Shown here one piece after another: positions 54,944 through 64,000 of a stretch of DNA of 64,000 nucleotides. Made by a program: the position numbers and the translations under genes. How positions within the stretch are numbered: position 1 is the stretch's first letter; each line of letters opens with the position of its first letter. This DNA comes from Vibrio inusitatus (GTDB taxonomy: Bacteria > Pseudomonadota > Gammaproteobacteria > Enterobacterales > Vibrionaceae), in contig AP024878.1 in NCBI GenBank assembly GCA_024346935.1, positions 1,798,001 through 1,862,000 of the forward strand, given 5' to 3'. The notes under the pieces were generated by a model, which did not search any database, had not been told where the DNA came from, and saw only the letters and a list, made by a program, of their open reading frames with translations.

Positions 54944-55975
54944 ATGAAATTAAAACTATCAGTTATCGCAGTGTCTAGCATCTTCGCCTCCACTTTCGCT
55001 TCAGCAGCCACCGTTTATCAGAGCGATGATACTATTTTAAACTTTGGCGGCCGCGCTGAAGTTAGAGGCAACTTCTCTGATGCCAACAAAACCGACGACA
55101 ACGGTCGTGCCTATTCTGATGCGTCTCGCGTTCGTCTTAGTGTTGATGGTACTCAAAAGCTAAATGAAGATATCGCTTTTTTTGGTAAATATGAATTCGA
55201 ACTGACTGAAAATGACGATGGCCTTAAAGACGATGTAGCTGTTAACACTCGTTTCTTATATGCCGGTGTAGAAACCAACATGGGTAACTTCTACTACGGA
55301 CATCAGAACAACGCAGTGACATACCTAACGGATTGGACCGATGCTGCAGAAACCTACAGTGGCTACATTAACGAATATACTGTCGCTACAGCAGATAGAG
55401 CTAAAAACGTACTACGCTATGAGTGGACGACAAGCTCAGGTCTGACAGTACAAGTAGACGGTAACTTTAATTCAGACAGCGAATCTGCAAAAAGTAATGG
55501 TTACGGCGCTGTTGTTGCCTATGCGCTACCTTTTGGTCTAGATATTGGTGTAGGTTACGCCGCAAGTGATGAGACGTACGGTAACGGCAATGATACTGAT
55601 ACCACCGATGCGTTTATGGCAGCAGCAAAATACACCCATGAAAACGGCCTTTGGGTAGCTGCGCTATATCAAGGCGGTACTATTTCTACAGCCACAACAA
55701 ATAATCAGTTTGTCAAAGGCTCTGATTACAATGCTGCAGATGCTTACTTAGGTTATGCATTTGGCGAAAACAACGTGAATCTAACTTACAGCTACTTCCA
55801 TGCAGAAGATACCAAAGATCTTGATATTAATTTCGTTGGTATCGAATACGCACGTTACATGGGTGATGTAGCCTTTTTCGGTAGCTACAAGATCAATCTA
55901 CTTGACGAAGGTCAAGGTGGCATCGGTGACAACGACCAAGATGAAGTAATGCTAGGTATGCGTTACAGCTTCTAA
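54944..55975 (+). CDS. Gram-negative porin (OmpU/OmpC-like)
   Basis: The 343-residue precursor has a signal peptide (LKLSVIAVSSIFASTFASAA) and a 16-strand porin barrel: LNFGGRAEVRGNFSD, RVRLSVDGTQKLNEDIAFFG, NTRFLYAGVETNMGNFYYGHQ and the final GMRYSF. It forms general diffusion trimers in the outer membrane. The ATG at 54944 was chosen to begin the signal; the upstream frame has a weaker start. A hairpin follows. It is single-gene. Confidence 0.93.
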   Translation: MKLKLSVIAVSSIFASTFASAATVYQSDDTILNFGGRAEVRGNFSDANKTDDNGRAYSDASRVRLSVDGTQKLNEDIAFFGKYEFELTENDDGLKDDVAVNTRFLYAGVETNMGNFYYGHQNNAVTYLTDWTDAAETYSGYINEYTVATADRAKNVLRYEWTTSSGLTVQVDGNFNSDSESAKSNGYGAVVAYALPFGLDIGVGYAASDETYGNGNDTDTTDAFMAAAKYTHENGLWVAALYQGGTISTATTNNQFVKGSDYNAADAYLGYAFGENNVNLTYSYFHAEDTKDLDINFVGIEYARYMGDVAFFGSYKINLLDEGQGGIGDNDQDEVMLGMRYSF

Positions 55976-55985
55976 GTGGCTTTGC

Positions 55986-56016
55986 GAAGAGCCCTACAAA
56001 ATATGTAAGGCTCTTC
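55986..56016 (+). terminator. Hairpin after the porin gene, probable 3' end
   Basis: GAAGAGCC/GGCTCTTC arms enclose a further TAC/GTA pairing and a seven-base loop. It lies 10 bases past the porin stop. No T run follows, so it may stabilise the mRNA more than terminate. Confidence 0.55.
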
Positions 56017-56111
56017 CCATCACTTAACGAAAGCAACACTTCCGAATCACTCTTTCACTCTATCCTTAATATGCAATGACCCTAAAATTCATTTCGATTA
56101 AATTAAAAACT

Positions 56112-56795
56112 CTACACTATCAAAGCAATAACCGGTGACATAAGGACCGTTGCGACACCTGAAAACAACATAATTAAACTTGCGATGGTGCCTGCTTTAG
56201 AATGGATACCGTAGGCAATCGCCGTACCAGAACCATGAGCACAAGCACCAAGCCCCGCTCCTTTACCATGACGTGAGCGAACTCGAAACAAGCTCAACAT
56301 GCTCTCTCCTACCACAATACCCACAATACCGGTCATAACGACAAAAATTGCCGTGAGGTCAGGTTGACCACCTATCGCTTTAGAAGCCACCACCGCGAAA
56401 GGCGTAGTAATTGAACGAACCGCAAGGCTTTTCTGAAGCAATTCAGAAAGATGTAACCCTTTGCTCAACAATATGGTGCTGAGCAATGCCGCAACAACGG
56501 CAACAACAACACCTATAGAAATCGATAGCCAATGATGTTTGATCAATCTTTTGTTTTCATACACTGGAATAGCAAAGGCGACAGTGGCAGGCCCTAACAT
56601 CCAAATTAACCAATGGGATTCTTGAATGTAGTCTTGATAACTGATATCCACTATTAAAAGCATCGCAACAATCAACACAGGTACAGAGACCAAAGGAATT
56701 AGCCACACCTTTTTGAATCGACCATGCAATGATTTTGTGCAGTAGTACCCAAGTACCGTGAAAATAAAGCAGAAGATAGCGAGATAGGTGTGCAT
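56112..56795 (-). CDS. LrgB/CidB-family membrane protein
   Basis: The 227-residue protein has about seven helices and the LrgB signature (RSITTPFAVVASKAIGG, GLGACAHGSGTAIAYG). LrgAB/CidAB pairs act in murein hydrolase export control, and in some bacteria in pyruvate or glycolate transport. The start shares a base with the lrgA stop (TAATG). It forms an operon with the gene before it. Confidence 0.9.
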   Translation of the reverse strand: MHTYLAIFCFIFTVLGYYCTKSLHGRFKKVWLIPLVSVPVLIVAMLLIVDISYQDYIQESHWLIWMLGPATVAFAIPVYENKRLIKHHWLSISIGVVVAVVAALLSTILLSKGLHLSELLQKSLAVRSITTPFAVVASKAIGGQPDLTAIFVVMTGIVGIVVGESMLSLFRVRSRHGKGAGLGACAHGSGTAIAYGIHSKAGTIASLIMLFSGVATVLMSPVIALIV

Positions 56796-57190
56796 TATCG
56801 ATTTCCTCTTAATTTTTTAAGTTCATAACGATAAACAACATCAACCACTATTGCCGTCACCGAAAGAACAAAAATAGTACTCACACCAATGACCAGCGCA
56901 ATCTTCAACCCTTGGTGCTGAAATAGACTTCGATAATTGACAATAGCGATAACCGCTGGAATGAAAAACAGCAGCATTTCGGCAATCAACCAGTTCGAAC
57001 CCGCTTTGAGCCACTGCACCTTAACCACTTTGGTAAACAGCAACAGTAATAGAAAGAACATTCCAAACACATTCGATGGCAAAGGAATATGCCAAGCCGT
57101 TACAAACCAATCAGAAAATAGCCAGATAAAGCACAAGATCATAACTTGCCCGATAGTGATACCAATGTGTTTTAGTTTTAAAATGTTCAT
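56795..57190 (-). CDS. LrgA/CidA-family holin-like protein
   Basis: The 131-residue protein has four helices (GITIGQVMILCFIWLFSDWF, LPSNVFGMFFLLLLLF) and an LrgA fold. ATG 57190 is preferred to an in-frame TTG upstream. It is the first gene of the lrgAB pair and faces a LysR regulator gene that likely controls it, as CidR controls cidAB. Confidence 0.88.
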   Translation of the reverse strand: MNILKLKHIGITIGQVMILCFIWLFSDWFVTAWHIPLPSNVFGMFFLLLLLFTKVVKVQWLKAGSNWLIAEMLLFFIPAVIAIVNYRSLFQHQGLKIALVIGVSTIFVLSVTAIVVDVVYRYELKKLRGNR

Positions 57191-57293
57191 TGCAAAATAC
57201 TTAATCTCTTTTGTTAGTTGAATTATCAAAGATTACTCAACTAAACTCCAATGAATAAAATACCAACAAAGTATTCCAAAAAGGAATGTAGAA

Positions 57294-58199
57294 ATGACAA
57301 TGAAAGAGCTTCAGTACTTTGTCACTCTTGTTCACACTAAAAGCTTTACTAAGGCCTCAGAGCAGCTTTTTGTTACTCAGCCGACCATTAGCAAGGCTCT
57401 CAAGTCTCTAGAGAGTGCATATGCACAAGCGCTGATCTATCGCAACGGCAGGGAGTTAACCTTAACGGATGCCGGTGAAATCGTATTCCAGTATGCGCAG
57501 TCGATACTCTTTCAACAAAAAGAGCTAGAGGTGCGACTCAGCGACTTGCAACAGCTAAAGCAGGGCAAGATCACTTTAGGTATCCCGCCAATGGTGGGTC
57601 ATTTATATACTCACCTCATTCAAGAATTCTCCCTTCAATATCCAAACATTGAAGTGTCTATTGTAGAAAATGGCAGTCGCAAGCTAGAAGGTGCTGTATT
57701 AGAGGGAAAGATTGATATTTCAATCACCATGTTAACCAAACCCGATTCTCGATTTAATAGCTGGCCAATTGGCAACTATCCCATCCTTGCTGTACTGCCT
57801 AACACTCAGCAATGGAGCGATAGAAAGGAACTCGATATTGTTGAACTCAAGGAGTTACCGTTTTATCTCTATAATCCCGAGTTTATTATTTCGGAGGTGA
57901 TTACTGAGATGTGTCTCGAGCATGGGTTCTCGCCTAAGATTGGTGTAAGAAGCAGTCAATGGGACTTTCTTGCCGCTATGGTAAAAAGTGGAATGGGCGT
58001 CAGTTTTATGCCAGAGCCTATCTGTAGGCGATTAAACAACCAAGATTATTGTTTTGTTCCTATAAAACAAAATATTCGATGGGAGCTCGCGGCCATCTGG
58101 AGCAAAGAACATTACGTGTCTAAAGCCAGTGAAGCTATGTTGAACGTTATTCGCAACACCAACAAATTAGGCACAAACTCACCCAATGTTTCTGCTTGA
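57294..58199 (+). CDS. LysR-family regulator, CidR-like, divergent from lrgAB
   Basis: The 301-residue protein has the LysR HTH (FTKASEQLFVTQPTISKALKSL) and an effector domain (KITLGIPPMVGHLYTHLIQ, VKSGMGVSFMPEPICRR). It begins after AAGGAATG. Divergence from lrgAB with a 103-base gap, and resemblance to CidR/CynR, suggest it activates lrgAB in response to a weak acid. The effector is unknown. Confidence 0.87.
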   Translation: MTMKELQYFVTLVHTKSFTKASEQLFVTQPTISKALKSLESAYAQALIYRNGRELTLTDAGEIVFQYAQSILFQQKELEVRLSDLQQLKQGKITLGIPPMVGHLYTHLIQEFSLQYPNIEVSIVENGSRKLEGAVLEGKIDISITMLTKPDSRFNSWPIGNYPILAVLPNTQQWSDRKELDIVELKELPFYLYNPEFIISEVITEMCLEHGFSPKIGVRSSQWDFLAAMVKSGMGVSFMPEPICRRLNNQDYCFVPIKQNIRWELAAIWSKEHYVSKASEAMLNVIRNTNKLGTNSPNVSA

Positions 58200-58266
58200 T
58201 CTTAGTGCCGTTCTTTAGAGTACAATTCAACACAGCAAACATGTTTTAACTATAAAAAGGATATCA

Positions 58267-59295
58267 ATGGATTCCATTACTCAGGCTGCGCTAGGCGCAA
58301 CCATTGCTGGCGCTGTTGCAGGCAAACAATGTAACGCAAAGGTACTACTGGTTGGCGCAGCCCTTGGCACACTGCCTGATCTTGATGTAGTGCTCGATTA
58401 TGGGGACGCTGTAAGCAACACCATCAAACATCGCGGGTTCTCGCATTCACTGTTACTGCTACCTCCTTTTGCGCTGTTATTGTCTTGGCTTTATTGTCGA
58501 TTTCGTCCCGATGCTTTCTGGAATTTCAAACGAGTATCTGTGCTCACCCTGAGTGTACTGGTTACTCACACACTCCTAGACGCTATGACCACTTATGGGA
58601 CACAGCTTATTTGGCCGTTCGAAGGTTACTTTGAACTTCGCAATATCTTCATCATCGACCCGCTCTATACCGTGCCTCTCTTGATTGCCATTATTGTTGC
58701 TCTATTTTCAAATGCAAACGGTGCCAAGTGGTGTCAAAGCGTGTTGGTACTCTCCACACTATACCTAGGTTGGGGTTTTACCGCGCAGCAATACATTGCA
58801 AACCGAGTAGACCAAAACCTAGCCCAGCAAGGACTACCAAACAAGCAGGTCATGATCACTCCTACTCCCTTCAACACCGTTCTTTGGCGAATTGTAGTTA
58901 TGGATGAGCACTACTATTGGGAAGGATTGGCGTCATTGCTAGACGAAGATAAGGACATAGAGTTTATTGCACGCCCGAAAGGCGCATGGCCTCTGGAAGA
59001 AAAGCCAGACACATTAAGAGGGCTCAAAGCGTTCTCTCATAATTATTTAAACTACCGTGAAGAGAACGATGAGTTAATTGTTTCAGACTTACGACTTGGC
59101 ATGGCCAACAACCTTGCGTTTGAGTTTATCTATGCCAAACGTGATGACTCTGGAGATTGGGTATTGATCGATGCGCCGAAACGCTTCCCCAGTCCGAGAG
59201 GATTTGAGCATCTAAATACCTTGTGGGAGCGACTAATGGGTGACCAATCTATCGATGCAAATCTGACGAAGCAGACGCTAGGTTACAATCGATGA
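58267..59295 (+). CDS. YdjM-like membrane metal-dependent hydrolase family protein (DUF457)
   Basis: The 342-residue protein begins with MDSITQAALGATIAGAVAGK and GAALGTLPDLDVVLDYGDAV, then HRGFSHSLLLLP, the Asp/His signature of the DUF457/YdjM family, with membrane helices to about residue 180. The C-terminal half (about 190-342) is soluble. Enzymatic activity of the family is not established. It overlaps the next gene by four bases (ATGA), so the two are translationally coupled. Confidence 0.83.
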   Translation: MDSITQAALGATIAGAVAGKQCNAKVLLVGAALGTLPDLDVVLDYGDAVSNTIKHRGFSHSLLLLPPFALLLSWLYCRFRPDAFWNFKRVSVLTLSVLVTHTLLDAMTTYGTQLIWPFEGYFELRNIFIIDPLYTVPLLIAIIVALFSNANGAKWCQSVLVLSTLYLGWGFTAQQYIANRVDQNLAQQGLPNKQVMITPTPFNTVLWRIVVMDEHYYWEGLASLLDEDKDIEFIARPKGAWPLEEKPDTLRGLKAFSHNYLNYREENDELIVSDLRLGMANNLAFEFIYAKRDDSGDWVLIDAPKRFPSPRGFEHLNTLWERLMGDQSIDANLTKQTLGYNR

Positions 59296-59921
59296 CTAAA
59301 ACTAATTCTGCGTTACTTATAGAGTCGTTTATTAATCACGAAGAATACCCGCATCTATATAACGTATTTGCCAAGGCTAAAACCTACTCACTAGAAGCAG
59401 GACAACATTTGTTTCGACAAGGTGACATTCCCAATCAACTAGCTCTGTCAATCACCGGTGAGGTCGAAGTCTCTTATATCGATGAAGAAGGCAACTATGT
59501 GATCATTGAGAAATGTTCTGCCGGTTTTTGGTTTGGGGATGCCGCTTTTGTGGATGGTGGAGCCCTTCCTTATTCAGCAGTCGCACTGACAGATGTCAGT
59601 GTTATCGGTATTCCTCATTCCCATATACGAACGGAGCCGTACCTTCTTAACGAAGTTTATCGGTTTGTTGCCCACTCCATTGTTGCTCGTTTACGAATTA
59701 TGTATGGCAAGTTTGATAATCTCGCCACACGCCCATTAAGCGAACGTCTCATCGACCGAATAAAACAACTGAGTGGCAACGACCAAATAGTGCAAATATC
59801 TCACGATGACCTTGCTTCTTACTTGGGAGTCAGCCGCCACAAGGTATCACGTGCGATGAAAGCACTTGATCAACAAGGTGTGATTAAGCAAAGCTATCGA
59901 AAAGTAAAAATAATTCGCTAG
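59292..59921 (+). CDS. CRP/FNR-family regulator
   Basis: The 209-residue protein has a cyclic-nucleotide-type beta-barrel (about 15-125) and a winged helix (DDLASYLGVSRHKVSRAMKA). The phosphate-binding cassette reads FGDAAFVDGGALPYSAV; the Arg that contacts cAMP in CRP is replaced by Tyr-Ser context, and there is no Cys cluster as in FNR. So cAMP or FeS sensing is unlikely by sequence and the ligand is open. It is coupled to the YdjM-like gene and 102 bases before the DUF1254 gene. Confidence 0.83.
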   Translation: MTKTNSALLIESFINHEEYPHLYNVFAKAKTYSLEAGQHLFRQGDIPNQLALSITGEVEVSYIDEEGNYVIIEKCSAGFWFGDAAFVDGGALPYSAVALTDVSVIGIPHSHIRTEPYLLNEVYRFVAHSIVARLRIMYGKFDNLATRPLSERLIDRIKQLSGNDQIVQISHDDLASYLGVSRHKVSRAMKALDQQGVIKQSYRKVKIIR

Positions 59922-59941
59922 ATTTCGCACTATGCGAAATC
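59921..59941 (+). terminator. Hairpin overlapping the regulator stop codon
   Basis: GATTTCGCA/TGCGAAATC, perfect nine-base arms with a three-base loop, begins on the last base of the stop codon. It is followed by TTAGTTATTT. Possible terminator. Confidence 0.5.
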
Positions 59942-60023
59942 TTAGTTATTTGTGACGGTTACTATAGCGCCTCGTTGTTAGCAACGGCGTCTCATTATTC
60001 GTTTAGTAATCAAGGTATCGCAA

Positions 60024-61463
60024 ATGAAACACACTGTATTATCGCTCACTATCTCTGCTATTTTCTCTACAGTTAGCTTTACTGCTATCGCTTCAACTTC
60101 ATCTGCACCTCAGACAGAAACACAAGCCATTAATGTGGATGAAAAACGTTTTAACCGACGCGCTCTTGAAGCAGGAATCTGGATAATGCCTCAGGTGATG
60201 TATGAGCGAATGGCACAAGTGGCTTTTGATACTTTTGGTAACGAAGACAAACGCAACAACACTATCTACTACTACGAACGTCCAATGACTGCTGAAGCCG
60301 CTATGGTAACGGGAAACAACAACTCTCCTTATGTTCATACTTATCACAACATTGCTGATGGCCCTGTTGTGGTAGAGATCCCACCGGCAACAGATAGCAA
60401 CGCATTCTTTGGTACTTTTCTGACGTCTTGGCACCAGCCGATTTTGGATGTGGGTCCAGGCGGAGAAGACAAAGGTAATGGTGGAAAATATTTGATTGTC
60501 CCTGAAGGTTATGAAGGCAATACCGACGGTTATATAGTGGTTGAGCAACCGACCGATCGTGGTTATATCTCTATTCGCTCACTAACAGAAACCACATCAG
60601 AAAAAGACATGAAAGGTCACTCTGAGTACGTCCAAAAAATGAAGATCTATCCTCTAAATTCAGAGCCAACTACAGAGTTTGTTACTTTAGACAATGTTCA
60701 ATATGACGGTCATATTAAGTGGGATATGTCATTCTGGGAATCGGCCAATAAAGCGATTCAAGAAGAGCGTATCAAGGCTGATGAAAAAGCTTTCTACGGA
60801 ATGATGAAAATGATCGGTTTCGAAAAAGGAAAAGCGTTCGAGCCAACGACTGACCAAATCATCATGTTAAATGCTGCAATTGTTGAACTAAAAGATGAGA
60901 TGAAGCATGACTTTACCTATTATGCACCGCGTCTATGGGGTGAAGCTTCTCAGTGGACCATCCCTGTAAACCAAGAGATGATGACCACTAATGCTACTTA
61001 TGTAGATGCCAATTGGAACGATTACTCCGGTCGAGGAACTACGTTTACTTATTACTTTGCACCGCCAGCGTCACTTGCTGAGTCTAAATCAACGACCTAC
61101 ATCAAAGGTGTTTTAGATAGCAAAGGTCAGCCACTCTCTGGTGATCATGACTATAAAATACACATTAGAGATTCGAGTGAGGTGCCCGCTGAACGATTCT
61201 ACTCATTCTTGACCTATTCAATGGAAACAGGCGCTTACTTAAAGGGCACGGGTACCGAAATTGGTATTGCATCAAATCAATCTGATTTTCAAATTAACCC
61301 AGATGGTTCTGTTGATATTCACTGGTCAGCAAACTGTACTGAAACAATGACCAATTGCATGCCACTCAATGCAGGTGAAGAATGGTTCTCATTATTCCGC
61401 ATGTACGGTCCAAGTGAACAGTGGTACACATTTGTACCACCGTCAATTGAGCGTATTAACTAA
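60024..61463 (+). CDS. DUF1254/DUF1214 secreted protein
   Basis: The 479-residue protein has a Sec signal (LSLTISAIFSTVSFTAIAS) and two linked domains, DUF1254 (about 45-190, AGIWIMPQVMYERMAQVAF, NNNSPYVHTYHNIADGPVV) and DUF1214 (about 330-470, FTYYFAPPASLAESKST, GVLDSKGQPLSGDHDYKIHI). Proteins of this type are periplasmic or outer-envelope and of unknown function. It follows the CRP/FNR-like gene and may be controlled by it; this is inference from position. Confidence 0.85.
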   Translation: MKHTVLSLTISAIFSTVSFTAIASTSSAPQTETQAINVDEKRFNRRALEAGIWIMPQVMYERMAQVAFDTFGNEDKRNNTIYYYERPMTAEAAMVTGNNNSPYVHTYHNIADGPVVVEIPPATDSNAFFGTFLTSWHQPILDVGPGGEDKGNGGKYLIVPEGYEGNTDGYIVVEQPTDRGYISIRSLTETTSEKDMKGHSEYVQKMKIYPLNSEPTTEFVTLDNVQYDGHIKWDMSFWESANKAIQEERIKADEKAFYGMMKMIGFEKGKAFEPTTDQIIMLNAAIVELKDEMKHDFTYYAPRLWGEASQWTIPVNQEMMTTNATYVDANWNDYSGRGTTFTYYFAPPASLAESKSTTYIKGVLDSKGQPLSGDHDYKIHIRDSSEVPAERFYSFLTYSMETGAYLKGTGTEIGIASNQSDFQINPDGSVDIHWSANCTETMTNCMPLNAGEEWFSLFRMYGPSEQWYTFVPPSIERIN

Positions 61464-61495
61464 TAAAAACAATGCACTGGCTAGGTGCTTAAAAA

Positions 61496-61521
61496 AAAGC
61501 CGAGTCTTATGACTCGGCTTT
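61496..61521. terminator. Bidirectional terminator
   Basis: AAAGCCGAGTC/GACTCGGCTTT forms a stem with loop TTAT, with A and T runs on both sides, between the DUF1254 and BCCT genes. Confidence 0.88.
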
Positions 61522-61539
61522 CTAACATCTGCACAGTGC

Positions 61540-63447
61540 CTAGGAAGTTGCCATATTTGCAGATATATCTTCCGAGATGATCGCATTAAACGTCATCCTT
61601 GATTCTTGAGCTTGCTCTGACATGGCTAGCTTCTTCTCTTTTGCCGCTACCAGGTCGTCCATCAGTCGCTGCAATTCAGCTTGCATCTCTAGAGGTAGAG
61701 AGTTTGCTGCACAATGAGCATTGCTGTGATGCTCCAATGCATAAGCACGAATCTGCTTGCGCATACTCATCAAGCTAGTCATCGCCTCACGTTCTCCTTC
61801 TGCCGCTTGTTGAGCTAAATCTTTGAAGCGCTCAAATTGGGCCAGTGCCATACCTTCTGCTGACCATGGATCAATTTCGGGAAGATCTTCGATATTGATA
61901 GTGGGTTCTTCATACTCTGGCTGATGTCTGATATCTAGTGTCGCTGCGCGTACAAAAGAAACCATTAACATAACAGAGATAGCCAATAGTGGTAGACCAC
62001 CGACAATGGCGGCAGTTTGCAGGGTCGATAAACCGCCCATAAACATCAACACAGTCGGTAGGAATGACAAAGTAAAAGCCCAAAACAAACGGTTCCAACG
62101 CATTGGCTCTTCAGTCACATTATTTTGCACCACAGACGCTAGGATATAAGAGATAGAATCAAATGAGGTAGCAGTAAAGACGATGCACAGCAACGTAAAA
62201 ACCCCAATAACCATGGTACCCATGGGTAAAGTGTCTAAAGTTGCAAAGATCGCCGCTGGAGCACCTGAATCATTGAGGATACTGACCACATCAAGCTCAC
62301 CAGTAAGCTGCAAAGATAATCCATAGTTACCCAGAACGATAAAGAATAGGAAGCAGCCCAAAGAACCATAAAAAATAGAACCTACTACCATTTGCTTGAT
62401 CGTTCTGCCGCGAGAGATGCGTGCAATGAACAACCCCATGCAAGGCGCAAACACTAACCACCAAGCCCAGTAGAAAATAGTCCAGTCTTGCGGAAAGTGA
62501 GTGTCAGTAAATTCACCATAACCACCAAAAGGTTCCGCCCAAGAAGCCATCATAAAGAAGTTCGATAGCATTCGACCAATAGAATCTAAGCCTGTTTCCA
62601 AGATGAACACAGTAGGCCCTGCGACTAACACAAACAGAAGTAGTCCCATTGCACCCCAGAAATTAATGTTGCTCAAAAACTTAATGCCTTTCTCCAGTCC
62701 TGCGTAAGCTGAGTAACCAAAAATAGCGGTACACAAAAGTAAAACAGCTACCTGGCTTAGCGTATTATTAGGAATACCAAAGATATGATGTAAACCACCA
62801 TTAATAAGCGGTGCAGCTAAACCTAAAGTTGTGGCAGCACCGCCGAGCATGCCAAAGATAAACAACACATCGATGAACTTACCGATACTGCCATTAGCTC
62901 GCTTTTCGCCTAATACTGGCATCAAAGCGCTAGAAATCTTTAATACTGGTTGCTTGCGAACGTAGTAGAAGTAGGCAATCGGCAGAGCAGGAATAAGATA
63001 GATAGACCATGCAATGGGTCCCCAGTGAAAAAGACCATAAGTAGCCGCCCAGCGTATAGCTTCTTCGCTTCCTGCTTGAAGTTGAAAAGGAGGCGTTTGA
63101 TAGTAATAAGCCCATTCAATACAGCCCCAATATAGAATGCTAGCACCAATACCACCGCAAAATAGCATTGCAGCCCAAGACGCATTGCTAAATTCGGGCA
63201 ACTCATCAGCGTCCCCGAGTTTTATCTGCCCAAGATCACTAAAGATGGTGTAGATCATAAAGCACATAGCGGCTATACCAAGCGCAAGGTATAAAACACC
63301 AAGCTTATCTGTCATAAATGACTTGGCACACGCTATCCAGTCCGCACCTTGAACAGGAAACAGTATGAGAGGAACAACCACACTCAACAGTAAAAATAAA
63401 GCGCCAAAGAAAGTTGGCTTATCGATAAGAGAGAACGACTTTTGCAT
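61540..63447 (-). CDS. BCCT-family betaine/choline/carnitine transporter
   Basis: The 635-residue protein has 12 helices and the BCCT signature DWTIFYWAWWLVFAP, with GCIEWAYYY and MLGGAATTLGLAAPL. The C-terminal tail of about 110 residues is soluble and charged. Such proteins import osmoprotectants or trimethylamine compounds. ATG 63447 follows TAGGG; the longer frame begins at a TTG that lies within the upstream terminator, so I reject it. The exact solute is unknown. Confidence 0.88.
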   Translation of the reverse strand: MQKSFSLIDKPTFFGALFLLLSVVVPLILFPVQGADWIACAKSFMTDKLGVLYLALGIAAMCFMIYTIFSDLGQIKLGDADELPEFSNASWAAMLFCGGIGASILYWGCIEWAYYYQTPPFQLQAGSEEAIRWAATYGLFHWGPIAWSIYLIPALPIAYFYYVRKQPVLKISSALMPVLGEKRANGSIGKFIDVLFIFGMLGGAATTLGLAAPLINGGLHHIFGIPNNTLSQVAVLLLCTAIFGYSAYAGLEKGIKFLSNINFWGAMGLLLFVLVAGPTVFILETGLDSIGRMLSNFFMMASWAEPFGGYGEFTDTHFPQDWTIFYWAWWLVFAPCMGLFIARISRGRTIKQMVVGSIFYGSLGCFLFFIVLGNYGLSLQLTGELDVVSILNDSGAPAAIFATLDTLPMGTMVIGVFTLLCIVFTATSFDSISYILASVVQNNVTEEPMRWNRLFWAFTLSFLPTVLMFMGGLSTLQTAAIVGGLPLLAISVMLMVSFVRAATLDIRHQPEYEEPTINIEDLPEIDPWSAEGMALAQFERFKDLAQQAAEGEREAMTSLMSMRKQIRAYALEHHSNAHCAANSLPLEMQAELQRLMDDLVAAKEKKLAMSEQAQESRMTFNAIISEDISANMATS

Positions 63448-63462
63448 TGCAAATACCCTAAT

Positions 63463-63498
63463 AAAATCAAAGGGCATAGTCTCTTGCCCTTTGATTTT
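63463..63498 (-). terminator. Perfect 14-base-arm terminator
   Basis: AAAATCAAAGGGCA/TGCCCTTTGATTTT with an eight-base loop, then TTA. It lies between the 136-residue membrane protein gene and the BCCT gene and can act on the minus strand. Confidence 0.85.
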
Positions 63499-63564
63499 TA
63501 ACAATTCAGGCTATTTGTCGTGACGATTAAGTCTCTTGATTGAGCTTAAACACAAAGGCTAGGA

Positions 63565-63975
63565 TTAGGCAGGTACATTTTTCTCATTAAAGTTAAGGTG
63601 TTGCTTTGTCTTAAGCGTCACGATAAAACAAATGACACAGACACTCCAGACTACCCCCTTTAGAATCACCGAATTTAAATCATCTACAGGGTGGTCTGAG
63701 CGAATTTGTACGCCGCGCAGGTAAGCCTCTAAGTGAGCAAAAAAAGGGACAAGCATTCCGCCTGCGGCATACCCCCATGCACCAACCATAAACTTGTAGG
63801 CATTCTTGCTTCTCTTTGACCACAAGAGTGCAGCCACAAGTAATAATACCCCGCACACATAATCTTCAATCATAGTAGTAGCATTGATAGAAAAATATCC
63901 TATTCCTCGGCGTAGGGTTTCACCAGCAATAAACACCAAGCTAAAAAGATAAGTCACTATTGATACAACTTTCAT
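63565..63975 (-). CDS. Four-helix hypothetical membrane protein, 136 residues
   Basis: The protein has four hydrophobic segments (IVTYLFSLVFIAGE, MIEDYVCGVLLLVAALLW, FMVGAWGYAAGGMLVPFF, VVWSVCVICFIVTL) with a polar C-terminus. I do not recognise the family. AGAGG lies nine bases before the ATG, a good terminator follows, and codon use is like its neighbours, so it is likely a real gene. It is the last gene in the window. Confidence 0.7.
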   Translation of the reverse strand: MKVVSIVTYLFSLVFIAGETLRRGIGYFSINATTMIEDYVCGVLLLVAALLWSKRSKNAYKFMVGAWGYAAGGMLVPFFAHLEAYLRGVQIRSDHPVDDLNSVILKGVVWSVCVICFIVTLKTKQHLNFNEKNVPA

Positions 63976-64000
63976 TTATTCATACCTCTACATTAATTTA

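Overview
The window reads as a stretch of a Vibrionaceae (most likely Vibrio) chromosome. The evidence is protein content and style rather than an rRNA: a VC1899-type CARF nuclease, MetR, KdgR, a Ugp system, a HinT-lipoprotein pair, an FeS-BCP photolyase, an OmpU-like porin, short AT-rich leaders, and gamma-proteobacterial Fur, MetJ/MetR, PhoB and CRP-like sites. I see no rRNA, tRNA, CRISPR array, insertion sequence, phage or plasmid backbone. Genes are densely packed on both strands and almost all look intact.

Left part (1-17.3 kb): a cut-off lipoprotein gene coupled to hinT; a stand-alone Card1/Can2-like CARF nuclease; uridine phosphorylase with a CRP-like site; a CBS-pair protein; a DUF481 outer-membrane protein; a HlyD/DUF2955 efflux pair; an M48 lipoprotein protease; an isolated, actinobacterial-looking MenB-like crotonase; a PepSY-like protein with an OmpR-type two-component system; a Bcr/EmrD-type drug pump; a hexapeptide acetyltransferase whose reading frame contains ten consecutive G; a YihG-like acyltransferase; MetR; and a small membrane protein.

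Middle (17.3-36.7 kb): three minor-pilin-like tad genes without the Tad machinery; an FTR1 iron permease behind a Fur-like box; DUF3047 and YgjV proteins; KdgR; an FeS photolyase; a glycine-zipper protein; a 1399-residue formate dehydrogenase fused to a GltD-like flavoprotein module; metE with MetJ and MetR sites; and a sugar-acid locus (ManD-type dehydratase, Gfo/Idh/MocA oxidoreductase, LacI regulator) with twin operators in the divergent promoter.

Right part (36.7-64 kb): a 3 x 173 bp tandem repeat made of REP-like palindromes; a peptide/metallophore-type ABC transporter with both permeases fused into one protein, next to a MATE pump and facing a Cys-rich small protein across a strong Fur box; a FadL-like porin; a glycerol-3-phosphate module (ugpBAEC plus a HAD phosphatase, facing ugpQ and a GlpR-like regulator, with a PhoB-like box between); small secreted and outer-membrane proteins; a YjeH-type amino-acid exporter; a porin; lrgAB with a LysR regulator; a YdjM-like protein with a CRP/FNR-family regulator; a DUF1254 protein; and a BCCT transporter.

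The most novel-looking items are the 173 bp array and its REP-like relatives elsewhere in the window, the Fur-controlled fused ABC/MATE/Cys-rich locus, the CRISPR-independent CARF nuclease, the G10 tract in the acetyltransferase, and several unreported small genes. No single item proves an undescribed system; each finding states the test that would decide it.
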